Shown: positions 34,001 through 46,440, numbered from the stretch's first letter. The stretch is 64,000 bases of DNA from Phytophthora sp. 'mugwort' (GCA_033558025.1 JAUCEF010000007.1:2046001-2110000), one strand, 5' to 3'. Numbers and translations: made by a program. The notes: a model not told the origin generated them from the sequence alone.

Positions 34001-37000
34001 ATGGACTGCAGCTGGGATAAATTGTACTGAGGTTTTACGGCCTCCCACAACTCGGGTGATAAAAAGCGAGGAGCACGTTCCAAAGTGTCCTTCTTATCCA
34101 TTAAACCCGTCCACTTTTCTTTAAGTTTCGAAGCAAAAGCCTTGATTTCTGCATCCTCATGCTTGCGTAACTTGTTCACAGCTTTTCCTATACTGGTAGA
34201 CTAAATGAACGCAAAGTCAATATCTCGTCCATCAATTAAACACGACGTCGTGGCAAACTTACCCGTAAATCCGTTAGCATGACGTGCATATTGTCCAAAC
34301 GCTTTAGAAGTTTCACGATCTTTGCGCAACTTTCGCTTGATTTGTCTCCTCTCAGTTCGTCCAATACGGACGTGATGGTAATCAACTCCGATTGCGTGGA
34401 TTTGTATGCTTCTGGAGTGAGAATAGCTGTTCGCAAGTGTTCAGGGAGCATGTCAACTGACCGAAGCGCGATATACTCACGCGCAGACGTGACCAAATTA
34501 CAGAGCGGGTTCACCTTCCATTCCGAATCAGCGATGGCACTCGCTGCCAGTATTTCAGTTGAGAATGAACGCACACTTGCAGTTGCATTGTCCAACTCGC
34601 CGTCGTTCAGAAAGAGCACTTTAACCGACTCTTCTTCTTCGTTTTTACCGCTCTTTTTCGTGGACGATGTTTGTCTCCGTCCCTTTTCCGTCTCGCTGAT
34701 TAAAATGACCCCTAAAAACTCGCGTTTTCCCATAAAATCACTTTGCTTGGGACTGCTACCAGCAATTTGCAAGAGAACCACGTCACCGTTCCGGAATAAC
34801 TTTTCGTTGAAATGTCTTCCTGGTCGTCCTTTGCCCCCAAACTTGAATTGAGAGCTTGCAAGTAATCCTTCGTCTTTCTGAACAATGCTAAAGCTAATGC
34901 ACCGCATTCCTTCTCGAGGTTTTTCAGATTCATAGCGTAATAAGTGACCCCCATTGCCGTACGAACATTTTCGAAGTCCTTCTTGAACTTCATTGTTGCA
35001 TTCCTCGACCATCAGAGGCAGAAAAGCTCGAATATAGTCGGCACTTTTCTTGAAACTTAATCCGGGTGCCTGTAGCTCTTTATCCGACCGTTGAGTTTGG
35101 AACTCACCTGACAAAAGAACAGGCATACACACTTGAAGCAATTGTCGATAAAAGGGCAGCAAAGAGCAAACCGCGATGGGTTTTCGCGTCGCCTTGATCC
35201 GATGAAATAACGCAGCGAAGCGCATATCACTATCTTCTTCTTCCTTCTCTTCCAGTTGTTCCGTCTCCTGTCCGTTGGATTCTTGTCTTAATCGTTCTGG
35301 TCGAAGTGCCTTATTTGAACCTGGATGTGAGTGCGAAATCCCCTGAATGACTTGAGTCATATCAAATGAAGTTTTAATCTTCGGTGTCTGTTCTTTGAGA
35401 GAGAGTTGTCTCTTTGAAGGCATACGATATTCTTCTTCGGAGTAAAAGCTGTGTTGTTTTCTTGCTGCCGCTTCATTTGATACTTCTTCAATACCAGTGA
35501 GATCCACCAACGTGCGGCTTTGAGCTCTAGCAGCCGATTTCCCACTCATTGGTCGAGTAGTTGAACTAAACATGTTCGTAGAAGCTTTAGACTTTGACGG
35601 AAGCTTTGACTTTGCTCGAGAGGTCCCATCCATAATGTTTTTCATACCACTTGATTCGGTCGAGCGCTTCGAGAAAAAAATTGAAGTATCGTCTAGCTGA
35701 CGGAACTTCTTGGTCATACGACCAAAGTCAGTAGATTGTTTGGACTCAATAGCTGCTGCCTCGCCCTTGATGCAGTCAATCATACTAAGAGTAGCTTCGT
35801 CTAAGCGAGTGTGTCCTTTCAGAAGGCATTCCAACACGGTCATCAACAATTCCGCAGCTCGTTTCTTCTCCGACACTGATCCCCTTGCTATACACTCAAC
35901 CAATGGAGTGAGAAGCCCTGTCACGCGTTTGCTGGATACACTCGGATCTTTCAACACGGACATCCAGAATTTCCAAAATGCAATTCCGAAATCGAGACAT
36001 TGTACTCGAGTTGCTTCCGTGATCTCTACTGTGACTTTTGTGTTGGGATCGAACAAAATTGTCAGTAGTGTGATCAGAAAATCATTGATGAGACTGGGAA
36101 GCTTCAGCAAATGTGCAGCTGCGATACCAGTATCTGTCACCTGGTGAGATAATGTAACCATAGCTTTTGCATTCGATGCTTTTTGGAACACTTTCTCCAA
36201 ATCACCGCCCAACATGCCAAATACACGCGACCACACAAAAATCAGCTTCTTCACAGCAGGTAAACAAATTGCTTGAGAAAACCCATAGAGACGCATCGAC
36301 TGAAGCATGGAAAGCTGGCCGCGTAAAAAAGCCTCGGCGTTACGGTGTACAGAAATGAGAAGAGCCTCCAGTGGAGAAGGTACTTGCGTCGGTCTCTTTT
36401 TGTCAGCGGCATATTGACCAATTAATCTACCAGAAACGCAATAAAAAAAAACAAAATTAGCGCTGAGATATATGCAAGTAGGCATAAGGCATACCTTTTC
36501 ACTTGCTGATCAATAGCACTAGTCGGGCTTAAAGAACAAGCACTAATATGCTGGGACACGACTGGAAATCCAAACGGGTTGGCTAAACCCTTGAGTAATA
36601 CTTCATCGCACATTCGCCGGAGATATTGCTGGGCACAAGTCTCGTATTTGTGTAAAGTAGGTGTGATTTTTTGAAGCTGATCAGTGGGATTGGGTTGGGC
36701 CGCAACACCATTCAGCAGTTCAGAAACTCCACCAATTGACTCGAACAGTGCTCCATGAACTTGAAGTGGGATCGTCGTGATCGTATCCCATGAGCATAAT
36801 TTTCTCAGTAAATCGGTAATAATCGGCTTTCCATTAGTGACAGCTTGAATAGATGTCGAGTTTGTCTCATTGTTCGCAACGAGACTCGAGTATACGACAT
36901 CACGAGCAAGCTGCAAATGTTTACTCAATATAAGAGCGGTCGTCTCTGCTGCTAAATCAACAAGAGACTCGACGTTGTTAGGTCTGACGACAATGTTGAA

Positions 37001-39070
37001 AAGGTGATCCATCCACAGCTTCCCCAACTGCATATCGCTCTCTTCTCCAGATCCTGAGCCGCACGGCCACCAGAAGGCACTTTCCGAGACCGAATAGTCA
37101 ATTGAAATCGATTCTGACAGCGCGCCTTCATCGCGTCCGCTTCCGTGCTTCTTCTTCACGGTTCCGGGTATTCGGTGTTCGTAACAGTCACTTAAAATTG
37201 TGAATGCCGCCCTTGACAATGCGACGATGGCAATTGATTCATAATGTTTTGGACGCAAATCCTCAATAATTAAAAATTGCAGGATTTCCCTGCGCGACTT
37301 CAAAAAATAATCAAGCTTTTCTCGGTTCGACTGCAGAAAAGATGCGAATATGTTAGAGCTTGTGTTGCGCATAGAAAATCCCAAAAGGTGCATACCGCTT
37401 GGCTGGAGACTTGGGGCGGTCGCAGTGCCACAAGCAGCGGCGGCAGGAGCTCAATAAACTGTTTCGTAACAAATACACGCCACGATTCGAGACGGCAATG
37501 CTGCATTACCACATCCAGCACGATTTCGGGTGAGTTTACACTGTGGTTCCAAAACCGGTGCCCAAGACAGCGTAGAAGAACTGCGAAACATTTAGAAACC
37601 TACATTGACCATGGAAAATGAGCACAAAATGACATGAAAAGGTAGGCATGAAGCGTGTATGCTACGTACCACCAGCGTTATTGCCTGGTCTCCTGATGGG
37701 TCTGCAACCTGCAGATAGTTGAAGACTAGATCTGGGATTGTGTCGAAGGAGTCAAGCATTGTTTCCAGGCTGTGGACGTCCATTTGCTAAGTACACCATA
37801 TCAGTTATTGTGTTCGTTAACGCATCAGTATATACAGGAGTGACGAAGAAAAGCGTCATATCTACCTGCATAACATGGTCCAAGCCAGACCACAGTATTT
37901 GCTTGGTCGGGGTCTTCACACAGTTTGTCGGCTGCAAGAACTATAATAGAAATACAATGATAAGCTACATAAGCCAAATATATGATAAAATACAAGGCAT
38001 TCTGCAAAAAATACTCACATTTTGGAGGTCTTCTGTTGTTCTTAACTCCAGTGATAGCACGGATTTGTTAAATGCTTCATTTTCCAGAATGTACATCCAC
38101 TCTTCCATCACATCGAGGAAATACTGGTCTTCGCCATTGTCGCCAGTAAGCTGAATTTTACCGAAATGTGTTACCATTTCCTTGGCCCATTCTCTGCCAT
38201 ATGAAATTCAGCATCAGTTCGTAACTCGACAAAAAATCGATCCTAATATGATAATTCAAAAGAGAAGCAACTTTTGTGACGAGGTTTTTACGTACCTCAC
38301 TGCAGAATCTGGTGACACCAGCAACTGAAACATACCAGCACAGCCACGAAGACTCGCCAAGTTTGGCACTACCTTCACATCTGCGAACCGAGACGAAACC
38401 CACTGGAAAACAAACTTCAGCGCCTACTCCAACTTACAAGAACAAAAAAAAAAGCAGGCATTCATCACTAACCCTTGATAATACTCGCACAATGCGGAAG
38501 TCTGACAGCAGTCGTCGTTGAGTGAGCACCTCGTACAGCGTGAGTACTACAGTCTCAGACGTCTCCTGGAGAGCACTGGTTAAGCCCATGGACTTGTCTG
38601 TGAGCTGGCGTTGGACTCGGTCTGCATCCAACCCTTGCAGCTTGACAAAAAACGCCTTAATAGACTCAGGTGTGAACTCGTACTCCAGTTCCACGTGGAC
38701 GCTCGGCATGGACGCGTGATAGATGTCCACACTGTCATATCAATTTATATAAAGTGTAAGTATGCGTAAATAGCGTCATTATTGCATGAGATCATATACC
38801 ATACCATTTACGACAGACTCCGAGCTGCTGCTCCATCCTCTTGTAGAAGATGCAGACGCTCTCAGAGGACGGGTAGAGCTCCAGCACGCGCATCATGAAG
38901 ATCATAAGCGGCGAGTAGCCGCACCACCAGTGACACATGTCCAGATTGCCCATGAGAAACTGGCCCACACGACTGTATAGACGCTGCTTAAGCAGCGCCG
39001 TTTGCTTGGTCTGCTCTTGCTCGCATAGCTGTCGCACCTCCTCCTCCAGCGCGCGAGCTTGCGCCTCCAT
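31018..39070 (-). CDS. Sen1/senataxin-like superfamily 1 RNA/DNA helicase
   Basis: Ten exons close in phase to give 2458 residues: 39070-38805, 38731-38473, 38402-38296, 38193-38019, 37931-37866, 37786-37670, 37599-37396, 37330-36495, 36426-34263 and 34200-31018. Residues 1-1400 are a helical, largely armadillo-type N-terminus as in Sen1. The Upf1-like helicase core follows: Walker A GPPGTGKT (1481-1488), motif Ia LLCAPSNGAVNELV, Walker B IIDEAA (DEAA 1812-1815), VVLVGDPKQLPATV, VQYRMHPFL, VNTVDGFQGREKDVIVFSCVR and LNVAITRARF. A Ser/Arg-rich insert of about 120 residues separates Walker A from motif Ia. The C-terminal 300 residues are rich in Arg-Ser and Arg-Asp and probably disordered. Sen1 proteins unwind RNA:DNA hybrids during transcription termination. 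Divergent from the THEM6-like gene. Confidence 0.92.
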
Positions 39071-39273
39071 CACCCGCGTTGGTTTTCAGCTACAGCTGTA
39101 CTGTTGCACAAAATAGCATTAGCCAATAAACATAAACTTCCAAATTAATGTGTCTCACACCAATCTGAAACATTTAGAACATTATTGTATTGTTGTAAGT
39201 GATTTAGGGATCGTACCGTCAATCGTCAACAATTTGGGCGGCGGTGCCCCGGCACACTCATTAACTTCGTGCC
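39071..39273. promoter_or_regulatory. Short bidirectional promoter region
   Basis: Only 203 bp separate the starts of the Sen1-like gene (minus) and the THEM6-like gene (plus), so the two genes must share promoter sequence. It is AT-rich near the middle. No defined initiator motif could be assigned by eye. Confidence 0.5.
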
Positions 39274-40064
39274 ATGGTGCTGTCCCGCAAGGTGCTGGCG
39301 TTCATGGTGCTGGCGCTGCCGCCGACGACCGTGTCGGTTCTGGCCTTCCTCGTGGGTGAAGCGGGCTGCGTCACAGCGCTGGGCTTGGGCGCGCTTTCGA
39401 GCTTCGCCTTTTGCGACGTGTGGTACTTCTTGCGCATGGGACTCAACGAGCTCACGCCTGCGCCGCGCGGGCCTCGCAAGCATTTGTTTGCCGTGAGCAA
39501 GGTCCAGGGCCGTATCGGACTCATGGATATCGACCGTAATGGCCACTGTAACAACGCGCGCTTTCTGCGCGAGTGTGGCTTCGGCCGCCGAGACCTGTGG
39601 CAGGTAAGCCGATCTTGACATTCACTGCGGAGTATGAAGTGGTTTAAAAATCCTTGTCGTGTTCTTTATCTATTGCCGTTCCTACCCAGCACAATGGCGT
39701 GTGGAAGGTGGTGACTGCAGCGGGTGGCAACTTCGTGGTGGGCTCACAGACCGTGCGGTACCGCCGCGAGCTTTCCTTCGGCCAAGCCTACACAATGCAG
39801 TCGCGACTCATATGCTGGGACAAGCGCGCCTTCTACGTGGAGCACCGCTTCGTGACCCAGAGCGCCAAGGATGAGTTCGTGAACGCCATCGTGCTCGTGA
39901 AGAACACAGTGCTGGGCGCGCTGAGCCCCGCTCAAATCATCGCCAAGCTGCCGGCGCTGCAGGCCGACGAAAAGGCCAGCCCGCCTATGCCCGCGGACGT
40001 CTCGGCCTGGATCAGTAGCAACGACGCCTCCAGCAAAATGCTCCGCGCCGAGGCCGCTCGGTGA
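39274..40064 (+). CDS. THEM6-like hotdog-fold protein
   Basis: Two exons, 39274-39603 and 39690-40064, separated by an 86-nt intron (GTAAGC..CAG), give 234 residues. The first 55 residues are hydrophobic with one or two membrane segments (VLAFMVLALPPTTVSVLAFL, ALGLGALSSFAFCDVWYFL). The hotdog domain starts with MDIDRNGHCNNARFLRE (84-100), the 'D...H.NNa.Y..e' signature of the thioesterase-like THEM6 group. VVGSQTVRYRRELSFGQAY and FVTQSAKDEFVNAIVLVKN continue it. It probably acts on acyl-CoA or lipid at a membrane, but a catalytic thioesterase residue is not assured in this group. Codon use is GC-rich like NDUFA9. Confidence 0.86.
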
Positions 40065-40790
40065 GCGGGCGCAATGTTGCATTTGATTGTTTTCAAAAGT
40101 GACGCCAGCAAATGTCGAGGTGAAATTTGTCTCAGACATGGCTGGCGTCCGTAGCGGTACAGTGATGCCGTCCGTTTTTTGGGGGGAATTAGCTACTCAC
40201 GCTAATGAACACAATCCTCAGTTTTTTTTTTTTTTTACGGGTTTTAGTAGAAGCACGCTGAATGGACCGAAGTCACGGGCACTGCTGTCACTGCCAGTGA
40301 CAGCTGGCGCATGGTGTATAATTTGCAGTGGTTTACAGAGAGTATTAACCGGAAGAGAGCAGCTTGAATCCCTTTAAGAGATCCCCTTACGCATCTGGGA
40401 GGATGCACCGGCCAATAACGCTGCCTGTCGATCGCTGATGACGCGGGGCTTTCTTGTGGCCAGCGGCTGCCTGCTGGTGATACCAGCGCGGGGCAGCAAG
40501 AGCAACGCAAATAGCCAGGATATGGCTTCGTCGCCACCGCCAGAACTGCATGCGGCATGAATGAACGTCCACACCACCAGAAACAAAAAATAGACTCCAT
40601 GTTTCCAATAAATAGCGCAGTGCACTGGCTGTCCTCTACGCTGTCAGCTACTCTGTAGCTGCAGTGCTAGCTGTATACGCCACACTGGTCGCTCGGGGGT
40701 GCGCGGGGGTGGCGCTGCATGATAACGGAGACAGCGGTCGCACTGAAGCGTGGATCTCAATGTATTGCCGCGTTTGGCAGCACGATCCGT
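40065..40790. other. Unassigned convergent intergenic region
   Basis: 726 bp with 3' UTRs of the flanking convergent genes. A T13 run lies at about 40222-40235. Short ORFs lack ATG starts or support. Confidence 0.4.
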
Positions 40791-41177
40791 CTATTCCTCC
40801 TCGTCTTCCTCGTCTTCGGAGATCGAATTGAGCCCCACCGCCGGCTTGCTCGACGGGGAGTTGGCGATCTCCGCCGCCACGCCCGTGAACGAGCGCCTCG
40901 AGAACGACAATTCCTGTCAAAAAGGTGCAGCACCGCCAGGAGACCAGCTAGATAGTTAGTCAATGGGTTTCAGTGAGGATAATACTGTACGAAGAGTGTC
41001 GAGACCCACCTCGAGGATCAGCTGCGCCATCTCGTCGTCCGCCGGGAGTGACATGAACGAGCGAAGCTGCTGCTGCGCGCTGGTGCTGAGGGTCTCCATT
41101 TGCGCCAGACGTCTGCGGATGCCGATGCAGAGTTCTGAGCCCGGAGGGATAAGCGCCGAAGTGAGCATCCACGACAT
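40791..41177 (-). CDS. Small protein with acidic C-terminus, function unknown
   Basis: Two exons, 41177-41010 and 40913-40791, with a 96-nt intron (GTGGGT..ACAG) in phase 0, give 96 residues. The protein begins MSWMLTSALIPPGSEL, continues with a helical stretch (IRRRLAQMETLSTSAQQQLR, ADDEMAQLILEELSF) and ends with SISEDEEDEEE. It is small and soluble; a subunit of a larger complex is possible, but no family was recognised. An acidic tail of this kind is common in nuclear or trafficking proteins (inference). It is the last plausible housekeeping gene before the transposon-rich half. Confidence 0.6.
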
Positions 41178-41713
41178 GACGAGCGGCGAGCAATCCAACC
41201 GCCGCTACGGCCGCTGGTACATCGTCTAGGTACGAATTTGGCTAGAATTCACCCAATCAAAACGCATTTTGTTATTCAATGGAAATGTGTGACAGCTTCA
41301 TGTCCATGACGTCACCGGCGTGGGCGTTGAAGTTGAACAGCTGCGACCCGATTCTGTAGAATCATTCGTGTCGCTGACATTTTCGAACAACTACAGTGCT
41401 GTGGTAGGAGAGCGGTGGAATCGCACAGACAATCCAGATGAACGGCACAGCAGGATGAATGAATTGGACAGACCAATTGTGTAACTCACATAAGGTCCAG
41501 GGATACAGTGTGAAATCACGGTAAATAGGGGATAGACGCACAGTTCGGGACTGTATTAAGGTGGATCACACAAATCCCAGCTGGGAGCTCAGCCAGTCAT
41601 TCTAGAATCGGACGAGGACAGCAGAGGAAAGTTGGGAGCGAGGTGACAGCGAGAGCGAGGTGACAGTGGAGAGCACGGAGCCATTTGTCCAGGGCGGAAT
41701 ATTGGAGAGCACA
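41178..41713. other. Border between gene-rich and transposon-rich DNA
   Basis: No gene was recognised. GAGAGCGAGGTGACAG-like words repeat at 41640-41670. The promoter of the 41177 gene should be near its left end. Confidence 0.4.
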
Positions 41714-42530
41714 ATGGCCCGAATTCGGTATATATGGCAGCAGTTGGGTGACTTTGATTCAGAGCAAGCAGCCTCGGAGTTTCAGTTGGTGAAGTTTTGC
41801 TGCTCACGAGTGGTTCACACTGACCCTGCCTCTCAGTGCAGAATTTGCGAAGGAGGTGATCATGTGATGACCGAGCGAAGATTGGTTTGTGTCAGGAAGA
41901 CATGCCGGCTCGTCGGAGCGTGCAAGTAATAATTTTGGAGTTGTGGAGCAGCAAAAGTGGCACATTTATCACAACACAATCGATCACATTCGTGACGATA
42001 CGAGTCAATGCCAAGGTCCCCAATAGAGCGGTAATCACTGCCGAGATGGAAAAATCATCCTTCAGCAAGATGAATGTTCCATGCTGATCCTGAGCAACAT
42101 GCGACATGCCTCGGTAATTGAAGCCACTAGAGGATACCCAACGCTGGCGCAACTGTCCCATTGTGCCAATTACCTGCGAAGAACTCTACCAAAGCAGTGA
42201 GAGAGATTGTGCGGAAGAATCCCTTCGATCATACTGGTGATCTGACGAAGGCATTTTGCTTCGGGCATTGCGAAAGTGGAAGTGGGCACGCTCAAGTCGG
42301 AAATGGAACTGAGGCAGATTCGTTCGGTTGGAATATCGAGCCGCGCTCTGATCGAATCCTCTCTGGAATTCGCGTCCCGAGAACGCTTCCACACTGATGC
42401 CACATTCAAGTTAAGCGACCTTGGATATCCAGTCATTACATGCGGATTTTCAGATGCGTCGCGCTCCTACCAGGTTGCTGCAATTTTCATTGTCAGTCGT
42501 CGGACTGCCAAGGAATATGCGTAGTGTTTG
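41714..42530 (+). mobile_element. MULE transposase remnant
   Basis: An N-terminal Cys-containing finger (SQCRICEGGDHVMTERRLVC, about 41835-41895) is followed by short frames and the MULE core start FHTDATFKLSDLGYPVITCGFSDASRS (about 42390-42470; shown parts: FHTDATFKLSD and CGFSDASRS). At least four frame changes or stops separate these pieces, so the element is dead. It differs from the 9-10.8 kb copy and is probably another subfamily. Confidence 0.72.
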
Positions 42531-42584
42531 AAGGCTTTCGTTCGGCTTGTGAATCATTAGGCAGCATCGAAAGCGATCATATCT

Positions 42585-42740
42585 TGAGGCCGAACTCGAA
42601 ACTGCTCTCAGACGGCCAGCTCAGATACCGTCTGTGCAGCATTCGTGGGCACCAGAAGCGATCTCGGTGGCGTTGCACGGGCTGTCAGCGCGGCTTTCAC
42701 GTGGAATGCTTCACAGCATATCACTTCCGTGATGTCTTCT
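42585..42740 (+). other. Cys/His cluster, piggyBac-like C-terminal finger
   Basis: The frame downstream of the MULE piece encodes QLRYRLCSIRGHQKRSRWRC then TGCQRGFHVECFTAYH. The C-x2-C...H-x2-C...H spacing resembles the zinc finger that closes piggyBac transposases. It may be a nested remnant or a coincidental read. Confidence 0.35.
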
Positions 42741-43175
42741 CCGCTTCATCTACCATTCGCGAGACACTTGACCTCGTCTGCGGTTCCGTTATCCATATCA
42801 TCACGACTCCGACCGTCGCCGCATTTCCGACTAGCATCCGACCATATCGCAGAATTTTATATCGCACCAAGTTGTGGAGGATTTCGTAAAATGACATATA
42901 GCCCGTACAAAATCCCCTCGCAAATGACTGGCTCATTGATAGGTGGCAGGCGTAATTACATCTTGCAAATGAGTGGCACACGTGCAATTTTGACTGCGCC
43001 ATTTTGCCTGCGACCTCAGTGATCGATTGACCACATGGCCTGGTGAATGAGGGGTTGTGCCCATGGCACTTCTAAGAGGGTTGTCGCTTCCACAAAGAAC
43101 CGTGGTCGTTAATTCCCCGTCGATCCTCCAGCTGAGTATCCCCTGATGTTGTTGTCTAACCCCACCACCACCACT
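42741..43175. other. Unassigned transposon-derived stretch
   Basis: No coding or RNA signal was recognised; probably more decayed element sequence. Confidence 0.35.
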
Positions 43176-43240
43176 ACCGATGTAGCTCAATGGAAGAGCT
43201 CCCGAAAGGGAAGGAGGTGGTTCGATTCCACCCACCGGTA
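43176..43240 (+). repeat. tRNA-like element (pseudo-tRNA or SINE head)
   Basis: It has an A box TAGCTCAATGG and an exact B box GGTTCGATTCC. The acceptor arms ACCGATG and CACCGGT pair with one mismatch; the D stem GCTC/GAGC and T stem GGTGG/CCACC are intact. The anticodon arm is shortened and does not form a normal 7-base loop, so it is not a working tRNA. Confidence 0.65.
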
Positions 43241-43465
43241 CATTTATCTATACTCTATTGACTGTGGCAGACCTCCAAGCGAGCGACATCTACGGAAGCA
43301 CCGACCAGAAGGATACGGGTGAATATGGCGTGTTGTATTACAGAAGCGGCCTGAGTGTGCCTTGGTGATGGAGTGGCGCAGGGTCTACAACTGCACCGAT
43401 TGCAAGACGTTGGTGGTAAGCGCTGATGAGGTCATTGAGGCTTCCTCGCGATACAGATGACGAAG

Positions 43466-45353
43466 CTATTTGAGCACAGCGTTAGATCCCGTTGACGGTA
43501 CGTTTCGCGCGCGGAGGTACGCCACGACTTTGCTTGATGCTATCTCTCCAAGCTGGCGGACATTATCCTTGTAGCTCGGTGACAACTCGTCGAGCGCGTA
43601 TCCGTCTTCAATGAAGAGCTTCATGAAGGCCACGAGGTGCTTGGCGTCCGACTTCTTGTGCTTGTTAGTACTCAGCCATCCACGCGGAACTGCCGTGTAC
43701 CACGCATACCAGGTGTCGACGAGAGGTATCGTCTTCGATCTACGTCGGCGCTTCACTGGTACGTTTTCATCTTCATCTCTTGGTCGCTTTGCCTGCTCAC
43801 CGCGGTGTCCTGATGTGTTCTCTCCAGTGTTGATGCTTGTAGCTTCTAGCAAGTTGACCCGAGCCTCAAGACGACAGTTGACCGCGATAAACCTTTCTAT
43901 CAATGCAGTCTGATGATCGAACGCAACTTTGGCCTTCATGTTTCCTTCCGTCAAGTCGTCCGCGGTGTGTGGGCGGGATCAGCAGACCTCGTGAGTTGCA
44001 GTGACCAAGCAAGCAGGTTCGACGTGGTCACACCAGAGGCCTTGGCGCAGCGCTGGATCGTTGTCATCTCTGGCTCCTGCGCGTTGGTCTTCATCAGTGA
44101 CGGGCAGTGGAGGATGATGGTTGCTGTCAGCATGTCTCTCACAGCAGCGCAAACGTTGAAGGCCTTGTTACCCAGCGCATGACTGGCGTTGAAGAGCTGG
44201 CGGCTAACCTCCCTAATCTGCTCCGAGTCGAAGACTTCCAGCGATGGAAGAACAGAGGCTTGCTTTGGCGCCATTCCGCTCAGTACCTTCGCGACTTGAT
44301 GGTCTTCTTTCGGAGTATTGAAGACGTAGGCGAAGGCTTTGTTCGTCGTGGTCAAGTTCCGGGCTTCGTGATCGAAGATCCACTGCGCCGTCAGCTCTGA
44401 GCATGCATTGGCATGCTGGGCACCGCCGCGTCGAAACGAATGAGAGGTTAGCGGCTTTTCGACTCCAGCGCGTCCAGCGACACGATCGAGCAAGCGGTTG
44501 ACAAGAGCGTGAATACCAATCGTCGGCGACGTGTGGACTGTGCTGCTTCTCGTCGACTCCTGAGAAGAACCCAGGGTGCCGGTTTCCTCAAGCAGGTCCA
44601 GCAACGGGATAGAGTCGGTCAGCTCAACGGGAACGTTTTTCGACTGCACTGGCAAGTGGTTAAGGAGCGCACGGCGACGCCTGGGTGATCAAAGCCAGCG
44701 CGAGCGCCAGCAGCGGACAAGTCGCGAAGTCAGCATCGGGGAAGAGCGACAGTGCCTGCTCGTCGGACGTCTTCATGCGGATGAAGGGATGAAGAACACG
44801 CCGCCAGCACCTATGGAGAGCTGCTGCTTCTGAACGAAGGGCAGGTCCGAAGCCCGGCCAAAGAGGTACCACAAGAGGCAAAACAGAGCTACATCTTGGT
44901 AGTCTGACGCACAGCTAGCCGTTGAATACAGATACCTTGTCATCTTTTTGAGATCCTCCTTCGTGCATGCAACCGCCTTTTTGACAAATCCACCACTTTT
45001 GCGCTTGATGCAGTGCTCCTCAAGCGTGCGCCCCATGCTCAGCAGCTGCTGTGCTACAGTGCCGTCTTGGACAGGATACTCGTCCAGGAGCCAGCACTTC
45101 ACCTGGCGGAAGTATTGAGCGACGGAGTGGCGCGACAGGTGCTGCCCCGTGCTCCTGAGTGAAATACCAGGTACACGCCAAACTTGTCCATTAGCGTCAC
45201 TAGAATACCGCCTGCGCGGCTTGGGTCCGCGACGACCAAAGTCCTAACATGATCCATGCTCGTGATCTCGGCGGAGAGGAAGCGCTCGAACGCCTTCATG
45301 GCCGTCGCTCGCGCGCGCTTGGTGTTGGCAGGCTTCAAGTCGTTCAGGCTCAT
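43466..45353 (-). mobile_element. Crypton (tyrosine recombinase element), frameshifted
   Basis: Read on the minus strand from MSLNDLKPANTKRAR (45353), the pieces form one Crypton YR protein. The recombinase parts are YLFGRASDL (first catalytic Arg, about 44850), MKTSDEQALSLFPDADFATC (44780-44720), TSHSFRRGGAQHAN (His-x-x-Arg, about 44450) and NKAFAYVFNT with the catalytic Tyr (about 44330). A C-terminal DNA-binding domain of the GCR1 type follows (IPLVDTWYAWYTAVPRGW, about 43740), ending at 43466. Frameshifts near 45140, 44800, 44660 and 43970 break it. Catalytic residues remain readable, so the loss is recent. Cryptons have no terminal inverted repeats, so ends cannot be set by eye. Confidence 0.85.
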
Positions 45354-45859
45354 CGTTATTGGTCGGAGAGGCGGCAAATACGCGAGTGATATGTGGCACA
45401 CCACATGTTTGTAGCACGATACACAAATCTGGGCATCAGCTCCGACCAGATACGTCGGAATCGCTCTGCTTCCGACTGCAACCTCTATTCGCGTTCTTAT
45501 TGGATGAAACTGAAATTTTTTAAGCGATTTGACTCGACAAAAAACTTTGAAGCTGGTTTTCATTGGCTAAAATGAATCGGAGAATAATTTCATTGGCTAA
45601 TATGCACTATACTATGATCATGTTTGGTCGGAGAGATAATGTTATTAGTCCATAACAAACCATTCAGGACGCGGACAAAATCAAACAACTCCATAACTCC
45701 AATCAGCAAGCTCGAGCTTCCCAACTAGGGGCACCCTACCAAGCAATGCGCGATGTCTTCGTTCGCTAATCGTAGCTATGTTCAATGTCCTTCCAATACA
45801 TCCCCATTCACTTGATATTGTCTTTGCAGACCGTTTTCGTAACTCCAGACACATCGGGG
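45354..45859. other. Flank of the Crypton, no gene seen
   Basis: ATTGGCTAA-like words occur three times (about 45500-45600). No ORF is supported. Confidence 0.35.
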
Positions 45860-46440
45860 CTGACTAGTCCAACAGCAGCCTGGCCAGCCACTTCAGCACG
45901 TCAACCAAACAACACGAGCGTCTTCACGGCCAACAGGGCCGGTAGCAGCTTGGTCAGCTAGCCCAGCATGTAGTGCTTGTCCACCGCCAACAGCACGTTC
46001 ACAGGGCCTACTGCAGCCTGCCCAGCCACTTCAGCGCGTCACCACCAACACGAGCGTTTTCACGGCCAGCTACGCCAGCATGTAGGGCTAGTCCACCGCC
46101 AACGCCAACAGCACGTTCACAGGGCCTACAGCAGGCCATCCAGCCACTTCAGCACGCCCACCACTAGCACAAGCGTCTTCACGACCAACAAAGCCGACTG
46201 TAAATTTTCCAGCTAGCCCAGCATGCCCTGTGCGCACACACCGCTTGATGACTTCCTTCCTTGCCCTCTCCATACGCCAAGCGCACTCGCGGTACGCCTG
46301 GCACACGCTTCGTTGCCAGGCGCGCTCGCCGTACGCCAGGCACGCTCTACGCATACCAGGCGCAGTCATCGTACGCCAGGCGCACTCCTCGTGGCCGCCA
46401 ACGCCAACGTCGTGTTCACAGGGCCGACAGCAGTCTCGCC
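45860..46440. repeat. Degenerate minisatellite, about 118-bp unit
   Basis: Words such as AACAGCACGTTCACAGGGCC and CAGCCACTTCAGCACG recur with anchors near 45878, 46009, 46127 and 46426. The first full spacing is about 118 bp; the last copy is displaced by the inserted 20-bp repeat. In one plus frame the units read (A)NSTFTGPTAA.PATSA, a Thr/Pro/Ala pattern, but no start or continuous frame is kept, so a gene is not called. Confidence 0.6.
46265..46395. repeat. Tandem repeat, about 20-bp unit
   Basis: Six imperfect copies of a unit like GTACGCCAGGCGCACTC follow each other at about 20-21 bases. It is embedded in the longer minisatellite and produces artificial Trp/Arg/Cys ORFs on the minus strand. 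Confidence 0.7.

Noticed and set aside
40374..40625. Short minus-strand ORF with a signal-peptide-like start
   Set aside because: Its first codon is GTG, no ATG gives the same frame, and no Cys or effector pattern follows.
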